DNA of 6,152 nucleotides from Patescibacteria group bacterium (GTDB lineage: Bacteria; Patescibacteriota; Minisyncoccia; Moranbacterales; JAKLHP01). The first letter of the stretch is position 1. Each line of letters opens with the position of its first letter. A program made the position numbers and the translations under genes. Location: the NCBI GenBank assembly GCA_022710085.1, contig JAKLHP010000052.1, forward strand, positions 1 through 6,152, in the 5' to 3' direction. The notes under the pieces were generated by a model. It was not told where the DNA came from. It saw only the letters and a list, made by a program, of their open reading frames with translations, and did not search any database. This document shows positions 1 through 5,844 of the stretch, in pieces.

Positions 1-392
1 CTGCCAATTCCAGCGGTTACCAACTTACCTGGCAGGCTGCTACCGCTTACCTTGAAAATGGCACTGGAGATCAGATCTCTGCCTATACTCCAACCATTTC
101 TGATACCCCGGAAACTTGGAGTGTCAGTGCCACTGAAAGTGAATGGGGAGCCAAACTTAAATCCAGTTCTACCACTTACAACTCTTCCACCTGGGGTAAT
201 GCCGATACCTATATCGGAGGAAACTGGCTGAATGTCGCCACTGCTCCTTTTCAGATAATTACCCGAACTGATGAAACTACCCAATCCGGAGACAGTGAAA
301 TCATCACCTTCGGAGCCGAGATCGGATCCAACAAATTCCAACCTACCGGTACCTATGATACCGATGTGATTATTACGGCGACGACGCTATAA
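1..392 (+). CDS. C-terminal part of a Thr/Ser-rich, probably secreted or surface protein (5' end outside window)
   Basis: An open frame enters from the left edge (first full codon at base 3) and runs 129 residues to TAA at 390-392. I do not recognise a named family. Composition is that of an extracellular beta-rich protein: 24 of 129 residues are threonine, serine, glycine and asparagine are frequent, lysine is rare and cysteine absent. Several tryptophans sit in short motifs (LTWQAA, ETWSVSA, SEWGAKL, SSTWGN, GNWLNVA), and the protein ends in alternating hydrophobic/Thr residues (YDTDVIITATTL), as in a terminal beta strand. No LPXTG motif or C-terminal membrane segment is present, so any anchor would lie upstream of the window. 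Codon use differs from the neighbours: threonine is 13 ACC, 8 ACT, 3 ACG and no ACA, and the first 60 bases have 31 G/C. This may reflect high expression or a different origin. A hairpin terminator follows 24 bases after the stop. That it is a real gene is well supported; the surface role is inferred. Confidence 0.8.
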   Translation, partial: ANSSGYQLTWQAATAYLENGTGDQISAYTPTISDTPETWSVSATESEWGAKLKSSSTTYNSSTWGNADTYIGGNWLNVATAPFQIITRTDETTQSGDSEIITFGAEIGSNKFQPTGTYDTDVIITATTL

Positions 393-415
393 AAATCTCT
401 TTTCAAAACATTTTT

Positions 416-451
416 AAAAGCCCCTATCTAAGTAAGAAATAGGGGCTTTTT
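416..451 (+). terminator. Rho-independent terminator, possibly bidirectional
   Basis: A perfect inverted repeat pairs bases 416-427 (AAAAGCCCCTAT) with 439-450 (ATAGGGGCTTTT) around an 11-base loop, and a run of five T ends it at 447-451. The GC-rich core GCCCC/GGGGC plus the T-run is a classic intrinsic terminator for the surface-protein gene ending at 392. The A-tract on the left side gives a shorter U-run on the minus strand. The hairpin could therefore also end the convergent gene whose stop codon lies 6 bases away (457-459). Confidence 0.9.
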
Positions 452-456
452 GTCAA

Positions 457-987
457 TCAAATAGAAAAAGTCTTGGGTTTCAGCTTAAAATCCCTTTGTT
501 TGCTTAACCACTCCATTCCGAATTTTTTTGATAATTCAACAATAAACAAGATCTGGATTTCTTTTTGCTTTTCAGATATATCAGCATGCTTTATGGTGAT
601 TCCGGATAGAAGACCCAGTAAATGGTCTCTTGCATACACAGTATCCCTTTTTTTGTCTTTTTCTATGGCTGAGAGCATTGTCTCTACTTTGGAAAAATCA
701 GGATTCGTCTTATTGAAATCTTTGGAAAGATTCTCGTTCTCGTCTATCAGTTTTTGTATCTCCTTTTTTCTGATAGTAATTTTTTGGAATTTTTTCAAGC
801 CGGAATCGAGGCTCTTCAAATCCCCACTTATTTCATCGTTGTTTATTTTTGCCAACAAATAACAGACTTTTATTTCATCCAGCGTTATTGAGTTGTCGCG
901 CATCACTTTCTTTATGCGCATTCCTAAGACAAAAATTGAGGCTAATATTACAAGAATCAAAGAAATTGCTATTGTTTTTTTTCTCAT
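457..987 (-). CDS. Hypothetical membrane-anchored, helix-rich protein (176 aa)
   Basis: I do not recognise a family. The N terminus is basic (MRKK) and followed by a hydrophobic stretch at about residues 5-22, then MRIKK. This fits a single N-terminal membrane anchor or an uncleaved signal segment; no lipobox cysteine is present (the only Cys is near residue 42, after the membrane segment). The rest is charged and rich in Lys, Glu, Asp, Ile and Leu, with heptad-like stretches at about 50-90 that suggest long helices or a short coiled coil. The start is unusually well supported: AGGAGG (complement of 994-999) lies 6 bases before the ATG at 985-987. The gene ends in TGA. It is convergent with the surface-protein gene and divergent from the DUF4349 gene. 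Overlapping open frames on the plus strand in this span (473-862, 849-1151) lack comparable support. Topology would place the helical part outside the cytoplasm if the positive-inside rule holds. Confidence 0.8.
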   Translation of the reverse strand: MRKKTIAISLILVILASIFVLGMRIKKVMRDNSITLDEIKVCYLLAKINNDEISGDLKSLDSGLKKFQKITIRKKEIQKLIDENENLSKDFNKTNPDFSKVETMLSAIEKDKKRDTVYARDHLLGLLSGITIKHADISEKQKEIQILFIVELSKKFGMEWLSKQRDFKLKPKTFSI

Positions 988-993
988 ATCTCT

Positions 994-999
994 CCTCCT
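994..999 (-). promoter_or_regulatory. Strong Shine-Dalgarno (AGGAGG) for the minus-strand gene
   Basis: The minus strand reads GAGGAGGAGAGAT directly before the ATG, placing AGGAGG 6 bases from the start codon. It is the only near-consensus ribosome binding site in the window and fixes the start of the 457-987 gene. Confidence 0.85.
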
Positions 1000-1051
1000 C
1001 GGAAAGGATTTTTTATAATCTATTTTTTCAACATCTCAATGAACTATTTTT

Positions 1052-1079
1052 ATGTTATCTGAAGAGTTATTTTTGTCAA
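1052..1079 (-). promoter_or_regulatory. Candidate promoter for the minus-strand hypothetical gene
   Basis: On the minus strand a perfect TTGACA (complement of 1074-1079) is followed after 16 bases by TAACAT (complement of 1052-1057), which matches 4 of 6 consensus -10 positions. Transcription would start roughly 55-60 bases before the start codon. A second TATA-like element nearer the gene (complement of about 1012-1019) is an alternative -10 without a good -35. Confidence 0.45.
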
Positions 1080-1097
1080 TTTTTATTTTCTCAGGTT

Positions 1098-1126
1098 TTT
1101 ACACATCTTCAATCTGGTGATAAAAT
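1098..1126 (+). promoter_or_regulatory. Candidate extended -10 promoter for the DUF4349 gene
   Basis: TTTACA at 1098-1103 and TAAAAT at 1121-1126 are separated by 17 bases, and the -10 is preceded by TG plus one base (1118-1120), an extended -10 arrangement. The predicted start of transcription near 1133 leaves a short leader of about 25 bases before the ATG at 1158. It is the best-formed plus-strand promoter candidate in the 988-1157 gap, which otherwise is T-rich and holds no RNA gene that I can see. Confidence 0.55.
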
Positions 1127-1157
1127 TAACTCAGAAATAAATATTAAATAAAAAGCC

Positions 1158-2120
1158 ATGAAAAAGAAAATTATAATCATATCATTGGTAATTTTTGGAA
1201 TTTTACTTATAACCGGATCTTTAGTTGTGAAGATGCTTGAAAACAGGTCGATTAATAGTCATGAATTAGGTTCTGAACCGATTGGCGAAATGGATCAAGC
1301 GGGAAATTATTCCAGCCCGTCAGCAGTAGAGCTGAATCAGAAAGCGTCCCTTGTTCAGGAAAGTCGAAGCCAGTTTTCGGGAGAAGGTGATGAAAATTTG
1401 GCTGCGGCAGAAAAGAAAATTATCAAAAACGGCAATTTGAATCTTAAGGTGGTGAAAATTGACAAATCAGTCGAAGAAATATCGAAGATTGCCAAAAATA
1501 ACGGTGGAGACATCTTTTCGACAAATTTTTTCCAGAACTCAAAAAATGTTAAAAGTGGAACGATTACAGTTAAGGTTCCGGTAAATAATTTTGAAAAAGC
1601 ATTTTCCGAGATAAAAGAAATCGCCAATTTTGTGATGAGAGAATCAATTTCCGGGCAGGATGTTACAGAACAGTATACTGATCTCAAAAGCCGTCTTAAG
1701 AATAAACAGGCAGAAGAGCAATCTTTTGTAAATATTTTGGGGCGAGCCAGCACAGTCGAAGATATTTTAAAGGTGACCAAGGAACTTTCCAGGGTCAGGG
1801 GGGAAATAGAAATTTTGGAAGGAAGAATAAAACTTCTTGAATCCCAGACTGATATGGCGACAATTTCCATAAGTCTTTCTGAAGATTCGGAAATTACCAT
1901 TACGGACTCCTGGAGGCCTCTTCGGGTGATAAAAGATACTGTCAATTCGCTTCTCAAGGATATTCAGGGATTTATTAATTTTACTATCGTATTCATTATC
2001 CGAGTCATTCCGGTGATTATTTTGTATCTCTTGCTTGTTTTGGTGCTTTTTCTCATCGGGAAAAAGATATACAGGAAGATAAAAAACAGAAAAACAGATA
2101 ATGAAAGTAAAATCTCATAA
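1158..2120 (+). CDS. DUF4349 domain membrane protein (320 aa)
   Basis: The protein matches the DUF4349 family from memory: after a flexible linker it has KKIIKNGNLNLKV (residues 86-98), a glycine pair in NNGGDIFS, the strand ITVKVPVNNF, DVTEQYTDLKSRL (168-180), and a helical hairpin with EDILKVTKELSRVRGEIE and LEGRIKLLESQ, followed by TISISLSE. An N-terminal hydrophobic segment (about 4-26) after MKKK and a second one at about 274-300, followed by a basic tail, suggest that the domain is held outside the cytoplasm between two membrane segments. The family's function is unknown; members are commonly lipoproteins or membrane proteins, but this one lacks a lipobox cysteine. The start is fixed by an in-frame TAA at 1149-1151 just upstream; no clear Shine-Dalgarno is seen. 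It is divergent from the 457-987 gene and ends in its own terminator, so it is probably monocistronic. The reverse-strand open frame at 1355-1957 is a shadow. Confidence 0.9.
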   Translation: MKKKIIIISLVIFGILLITGSLVVKMLENRSINSHELGSEPIGEMDQAGNYSSPSAVELNQKASLVQESRSQFSGEGDENLAAAEKKIIKNGNLNLKVVKIDKSVEEISKIAKNNGGDIFSTNFFQNSKNVKSGTITVKVPVNNFEKAFSEIKEIANFVMRESISGQDVTEQYTDLKSRLKNKQAEEQSFVNILGRASTVEDILKVTKELSRVRGEIEILEGRIKLLESQTDMATISISLSEDSEITITDSWRPLRVIKDTVNSLLKDIQGFINFTIVFIIRVIPVIILYLLLVLVLFLIGKKIYRKIKNRKTDNESKIS

Positions 2121-2135
2121 GATTTTGTTTAATGG

Positions 2136-2163
2136 AAAGGCGAGCTAATGGTTCGCCTTTTTT
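2136..2163 (+). terminator. Rho-independent terminator after the DUF4349 gene
   Basis: AAAGGCGA (2136-2143) pairs with TCGCCTTT (2153-2160) around a 9-base loop and runs into six T (2158-2163). It lies 15 bases past the stop codon. A second, weaker hairpin (AAAATCT 2109-2115 with AGATTTT 2120-2126, loop CATA) overlaps the stop codon itself and may add to transcript-end stability. Confidence 0.85.
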
Positions 2164-2196
2164 GTTTCTATGATAAAAATCGTCTTGAGGATAGAT

Positions 2197-2225
2197 TTGA
2201 AAAAAAGCCGAAAATAAGCTAAAGT
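2197..2225 (+). promoter_or_regulatory. Weak candidate promoter for the leuS cluster
   Basis: TTGAAA (2197-2202) is followed after 17 bases by TAAAGT (2220-2225), 4 of 6 matches to the -10 consensus. Because a strong terminator ends at 2163, leuS needs its own promoter in 2164-2247, and this is the best spacing I find. The leader would be only about 16 bases. That leaves no room for a T-box leader between the terminator and the gene. Confidence 0.3.
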
Positions 2226-2247
2226 AAGAAATAGTTAAGATGTTTCT

Positions 2248-5145
2248 ATGGAAAAATATAATCCTCAAAAAATCGAGAAAAAGTGGCAAAAAAAGTGGGA
2301 AGAAAAACCCTCTTTTCATGGCATTGGGGAAAAATCAAACAAAGGGAAATTTTATTGCCTCGATATGTTTCCATATCCATCCGGAGACGGGCTTCATATG
2401 GGGCACGTTGAAAGCTATACGGCAACGGATATTATCTCAAGATACTTTAGAATGAAAGGATTGAACGTCCTTCATCCTCAAGGTTGGGATGCTTTTGGAC
2501 TTCCAGCAGAAAATTATGCAATTAAGACGAAAACTCATCCTTCTATAACTACAAAAAAAGCTATTGGGACATTTAAGAGACAGATGGATGGGATGGGCTT
2601 TTCCTATGATTGGTCCAGCGAACTGAATTCTTCCGATCCGGAATATTATAGATGGACCCAGTGGTTTTTTCTGCTTCTTTATAAAAATGGGTTAGCTTAT
2701 AAGAAAAAAGCTAAAGTAAATTGGTGCCCAAAGTGCCAAACAGTTCTGGCTAACGAACAAGCAGAAGGAGGAATTTGTGAACGATGTGAAACGGAAGTTA
2801 TACAGAGAGACTTGGAACAATGGTTTTTCAAAATTACTGATTTTGCTGAAGATCTTCTTTCCGGATTGGATAATCTGGATTGGCCGGGATCAACAATAGC
2901 AGCTCAGAAAAATTGGATAGGCAAGAGCGAGGGAACAGAATTTGAGATGGAAATAAAAGACAGTGATGAAAAAATAAAAGTTTATACCACAAGGATAGAC
3001 ACGGTTTTTGGAATGACATATGCGGTTGTTGCTCCGGAGAATCCGATTATTGAAAAATTGAAAGATAAAATTAAAAACTACGAAAAAATCGAAAAATATA
3101 TCACTAATGCGCGCAGGAAAACTGAATTGGAAAGGACAGCGCTTCAAAAGGATAAGACCGGAGTAGAAATTCAGGGAATAAAAGTTATCAATCCGTTTAC
3201 TAACGAAGAAATTCCAGTTTTTGTGGCTGATTATGTTTTGGGGCACTATGGAACAGGAGCAGTGATGGCGGTGCCGGCGCACGATGAAAGGGATTTCGAG
3301 TTTGCGAAAAAATATGATTTGCCAATTAAAGAAGTTATCGCACCATATCTGAAAGATGATCCCAATGCAGATAAAGATACCGAGAAGAGAAATGTGGCAA
3401 CAGCAATAGTGAAGAATCCGAAAGATAACACGTACCTATGTCTTAATTGGAAAACGACAAACTGGAAATCTTTTCCAACGGGTGGAATTGATGGAGAAAG
3501 CTTGGCTGAAGCGGCAAAGCGTGAGGTAGAAGAAGAAACGGGGTATAAAAATTTGAAGTTTATAAAACAGATAGGCAATTCGGTGTATGCTGAATTTTAT
3601 CGTCCGCACAAAGATTCTAATGTTTTTGCCCACTTTAAATATTTATTATTTGAGCTAGAGAATGATGAGGAAGCAATAGTTAAAGAAAAGGAAAAAAATC
3701 AGCACGAGGCGGTTTGGATCAAAGAAAAAGATGTAGATTCATTTATTAATGTTTGGAACCAGAAGCTTATTTGGAAAAAATATAAAGAGGGTAATTTTGC
3801 TTACTGCGATGATGGAATTCTGATCGATTCCCAAGGTTATTCAGGACTAACTTCTGAAAAAGCACGGGAAAAAATGACGAAGTGGCTGGAGAAAGAAAAA
3901 ATCGGGAAGAAAAAAATAAATTATAAATTACGCGACTGGCTGGTTTCTCGCCAAAGGTATTGGGGGGCTCCAATTCCGATAATTTATTGCGAAAATTGCG
4001 GAGAGGTTCCGGTTCCGGAAAAAGATTTGCCCATCGAGCTTCCTGATGATGTTGATTTCAGGCCGACAGGAGAATCCCCGTTAATTTATTCTAAGAAATT
4101 TCAAGATGTAAGGTGTCCGAAATGCGGAGGAAAATCCAGAAGGGAATCGGATACAATGGATACTTTTGTTTGCTCGTCCTGGTACTATTTCCGCTATACT
4201 GATCCAAAAAATAAGAAAGAATTTGCCTCAAAAGAACAAATTAAAAAATGGCTTCCAGTTAATTTATATTTGGGCGGAGCGGAACACACTGTGCTTCATC
4301 TTCTGTATGCCAGATTTTTCACAAAGGTTCTAAATAAATTAGGACACATTGATTTTAACGAGCCATTTTTAAAACTTCGACATCAAGGAATAATTCTGGC
4401 TTCAGATGGAAACAAAATGAGCAAATCCAAGGGAAATGTTGTGAATCCGGATGAGGTGGTAAAAGAATTCGGAGCTGACTCGTTAAGATTATTTGAAATG
4501 TTTATGGGACCACTAGAAGATGCCAAACCCTGGAATTCACAAGGAATTATTGGAACGAAGAGATTTTTGGATAAAATCTGGGATTATTTCTCCATATATA
4601 AAGAAGAAATAACTAATAATCCAAATATCACTTCCGGGGGTGATAGATATGTAGCTCTTCTTAATAAAACAATAAAAAAAGTTAAGGAAGATATAGAAAA
4701 CTTTAGGTTCAATACCGCGATTAGTCAGATTATGATTTTATTAAATAATTTAAGAAAATTTAATGAAGATAGCGAAAAAAATGAGTTAGGAGGGAATTAC
4801 ACGTTTTTTGACAAAAAAGAAGATATGGAAAAAATATTAATTTTGCTTTCTCCTTTTGCTCCCCATATCGCCGAAGAACTTTGGGAAAAATTGGGACACA
4901 ATGAATCAATATTCAAAGAAAAATGGCCAGAGTACGACCCGGCACTAGTTAAAGATGAGGAAATCGAATTAGTTATTCAAGTAAACGGAAAACTGCGCGA
5001 TAGAATAGAAGTTTCATCTGACATTTCCGAAGCGGAGGCAAAAAAGATTGCAACAGAAAGCGAAAAAGTGAAAAATTTTATCGGAGACAAGAAAATTAAA
5101 AAAATCATTTTTGTTAAGGGAAAATTAATTAATGTCGTAATCTAA
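2248..5145 (+). CDS. leuS: Leucyl-tRNA synthetase with Nudix domain inserted in the editing domain (965 aa)
   Basis: Class I aminoacyl-tRNA synthetase that charges tRNA-Leu with leucine in the cytoplasm. Visible motifs in order: FPYPSGDGLHMGH with the HIGH-type signature HMGH at 50-53; a first zinc cluster C160, C163, C177, C180; the CP1 editing domain starting near 220 with threonine-rich TTRIDT at 247-252 and AVPAHDERD around 341-349; a Nudix insertion at about 382-515; the return to the LeuRS fold at DDGILIDS (521-528); NYKLRDWLVSRQRYWG ending at 573; a second cysteine cluster C581, C584, C623, C626; WYYFRY; GGAEHTVLHLLYARF; KMSKS at 723-727; an alpha-helical anticodon-binding domain; and the C-terminal VIQVNGKLRD domain. 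It is about 100 residues longer than E. coli LeuRS (860) because of the insertion, although the leucine-specific domain before KMSKS is nearly absent. An in-frame TAA at 2236-2238 fixes the start; no Shine-Dalgarno is evident. It is the first gene of a tight cluster. The identity is certain; the role of the Nudix part is unknown. Confidence 0.98.
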   Translation: MEKYNPQKIEKKWQKKWEEKPSFHGIGEKSNKGKFYCLDMFPYPSGDGLHMGHVESYTATDIISRYFRMKGLNVLHPQGWDAFGLPAENYAIKTKTHPSITTKKAIGTFKRQMDGMGFSYDWSSELNSSDPEYYRWTQWFFLLLYKNGLAYKKKAKVNWCPKCQTVLANEQAEGGICERCETEVIQRDLEQWFFKITDFAEDLLSGLDNLDWPGSTIAAQKNWIGKSEGTEFEMEIKDSDEKIKVYTTRIDTVFGMTYAVVAPENPIIEKLKDKIKNYEKIEKYITNARRKTELERTALQKDKTGVEIQGIKVINPFTNEEIPVFVADYVLGHYGTGAVMAVPAHDERDFEFAKKYDLPIKEVIAPYLKDDPNADKDTEKRNVATAIVKNPKDNTYLCLNWKTTNWKSFPTGGIDGESLAEAAKREVEEETGYKNLKFIKQIGNSVYAEFYRPHKDSNVFAHFKYLLFELENDEEAIVKEKEKNQHEAVWIKEKDVDSFINVWNQKLIWKKYKEGNFAYCDDGILIDSQGYSGLTSEKAREKMTKWLEKEKIGKKKINYKLRDWLVSRQRYWGAPIPIIYCENCGEVPVPEKDLPIELPDDVDFRPTGESPLIYSKKFQDVRCPKCGGKSRRESDTMDTFVCSSWYYFRYTDPKNKKEFASKEQIKKWLPVNLYLGGAEHTVLHLLYARFFTKVLNKLGHIDFNEPFLKLRHQGIILASDGNKMSKSKGNVVNPDEVVKEFGADSLRLFEMFMGPLEDAKPWNSQGIIGTKRFLDKIWDYFSIYKEEITNNPNITSGGDRYVALLNKTIKKVKEDIENFRFNTAISQIMILLNNLRKFNEDSEKNELGGNYTFFDKKEDMEKILILLSPFAPHIAEELWEKLGHNESIFKEKWPEYDPALVKDEEIELVIQVNGKLRDRIEVSSDISEAEAKKIATESEKVKNFIGDKKIKKIIFVKGKLINVVI
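3391..3783 (+). other. Nudix hydrolase-like domain inside LeuRS CP1 (residues about 382-512)
   Basis: The insertion starts with a strand NVATAIVKNP and continues with CLNWKTTNWKSFPTGG, which leads into a Nudix box: GGIDGE (412-417), then seven residues, then REVEEETGY (425-433). The likely metal-binding glutamates E426, E429 and E430 are present, as is E417. Further family-like elements follow: a strand with AHFKYLLFEL and HEAVWIKEKDVD near the end. The core thus looks complete and catalytically plausible. It replaces the short linker (about 20 residues in E. coli LeuRS) between IKEVIAP (361-366) and DDGILIDS. The first gap in the box is one residue shorter than the usual G-x5-E. Base composition resembles the rest of leuS, so there is no sign of recent acquisition. 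The substrate cannot be read from the sequence. Confidence 0.9.
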
Positions 5146-5149
5146 AATT

Positions 5150-5833
5150 ATGCAAGCAGTAATATTGACCGCAGGGAGAGGAAAGCGAATGAAGCACCTC
5201 ACCGAAAAAAATAACAAAAACATGCTCAAAGTTAATGGACGTCCGATCCTGAAGTATAAGCTGGATTCGTTTCCGAAGGAGATAGATGAAATAATTTTCG
5301 TCATCGGCTATCAGGGAGATCAGATCAAGAAGCAATTCGGGAATAAATACAAGGGAAGAAAAATAAGCTACGTGGTGCAAAAAAGGCTCAATGGAACAGG
5401 AGGCGCGATTCATAAAGCCAAAAAACTTCTCAAAGATAAATTTCTGGTTGTTTATGGGGATGATTTATACCATAAGGATGATATTAAGGAGCTTATTAAG
5501 AATGATCTTGCGGTCCTGGCTAAGGAAATAAAAGATATTACCCGTTTTGGAATTTTGATTACCGACAAAAAAGGACACTTGATTGAAATTAAAGAAAAGC
5601 CAAAAAAATCAAAAAGCAAATTGGCAGCAATTGGACTCTTCGTGCTTAATAAGAATTTCTTTAAATATAAATTGGTTCCGGTTGGAGGAGGAGAATTCGG
5701 ACTTCCTCAAACATTAGCCACAATGACTAAGGATTATCCGGTAAAGATAGTGAAGGCCAAACATTGGCATCCGATCGGCCACCCAGAGGACATTAAGTCA
5801 GCTGAAAAAGTAGTGCATAAGTTTTTAAAATAA
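5150..5833 (+). CDS. Stand-alone sugar-1-phosphate nucleotidyltransferase (227 aa)
   Basis: NTP_transferase-family enzyme, expected to join a sugar-1-phosphate and an NTP into an NDP-sugar plus pyrophosphate in the cytoplasm. The nucleotide-binding signature is at the N terminus: LTAGRGKRM (6-14) with K23 at the position of the usual PK lysine, then LKVNGRPIL. NGTGGAI (81-87) is the base-binding loop; YGDDL (102-106) supplies the metal-binding aspartate; EKP sits at 149-151; HWHPIGHPED at 205-214 matches the family's late I-G-x-P-E-D motif. It is close to the length of one catalytic domain, without the left-handed beta-helix acetyltransferase half of GlmU. The exact sugar and base (UDP-GlcNAc, glucose or mannose type) cannot be decided here. 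The frame has a stop at 5138-5140, so the ATG at 5150 is the only normal start; no Shine-Dalgarno is seen. It begins 4 bases after leuS and is followed 11 bases later by a YvcK-type gene, so all three are probably co-transcribed. Confidence 0.9.
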   Translation: MQAVILTAGRGKRMKHLTEKNNKNMLKVNGRPILKYKLDSFPKEIDEIIFVIGYQGDQIKKQFGNKYKGRKISYVVQKRLNGTGGAIHKAKKLLKDKFLVVYGDDLYHKDDIKELIKNDLAVLAKEIKDITRFGILITDKKGHLIEIKEKPKKSKSKLAAIGLFVLNKNFFKYKLVPVGGGEFGLPQTLATMTKDYPVKIVKAKHWHPIGHPEDIKSAEKVVHKFLK

Positions 5834-5844
5834 TATCCAATAAA

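Noticed and set aside
1..392. Tandem repeats or a CRISPR-like array suggested by recurring GCCACT and ACC-rich words
   Set aside because: The recurrences are short, irregularly spaced and explained by Thr/Ala-rich coding sequence in one open frame.
457..459. Possible recoding of TGA (genetic code 25 as in some CPR groups)
   Set aside because: TGA here sits just before the terminator hairpin and reading on would enter that hairpin before the next stop; no in-frame TGA occurs inside the other genes.
473..862. Plus-strand open frame of 129 codons opposite the minus-strand gene
   Set aside because: It is the complement of the well-supported 457-987 gene, has Phe/Ser-rich content typical of antisense frames, and has no ribosome binding site.
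849..1151. Plus-strand open frame of 100 codons
   Set aside because: It runs through the start region and promoter spacer of the minus-strand gene, is Leu/Phe/Ser-rich from a T-rich tract, and ends in the leader of the DUF4349 gene.
1355..1957. Minus-strand open frame of 200 codons inside the DUF4349 gene
   Set aside because: Antisense shadow of a recognisable domain protein, with Ser/Phe/Leu-rich content and no recognisable motif.
2164..2247. T-box or other leader riboswitch upstream of leuS
   Set aside because: Only about 84 bases remain after the terminator, with no T-box-like conserved sequence and no second terminator hairpin.
2240..2455. Alternative ATG at 2240 (71 codons), considered as a leader peptide or alternative leuS start
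   Set aside because: It lies in another frame that overlaps leuS; the LeuRS frame begins at 2248 right after an in-frame TAA, and its N-terminal residues are family-like.
3246..3578. Separate gene or frameshift in the Nudix region
   Set aside because: The leuS frame stays open and in phase through the insertion, and LeuRS motifs resume in the same frame; the minus-strand frames here are shadows.
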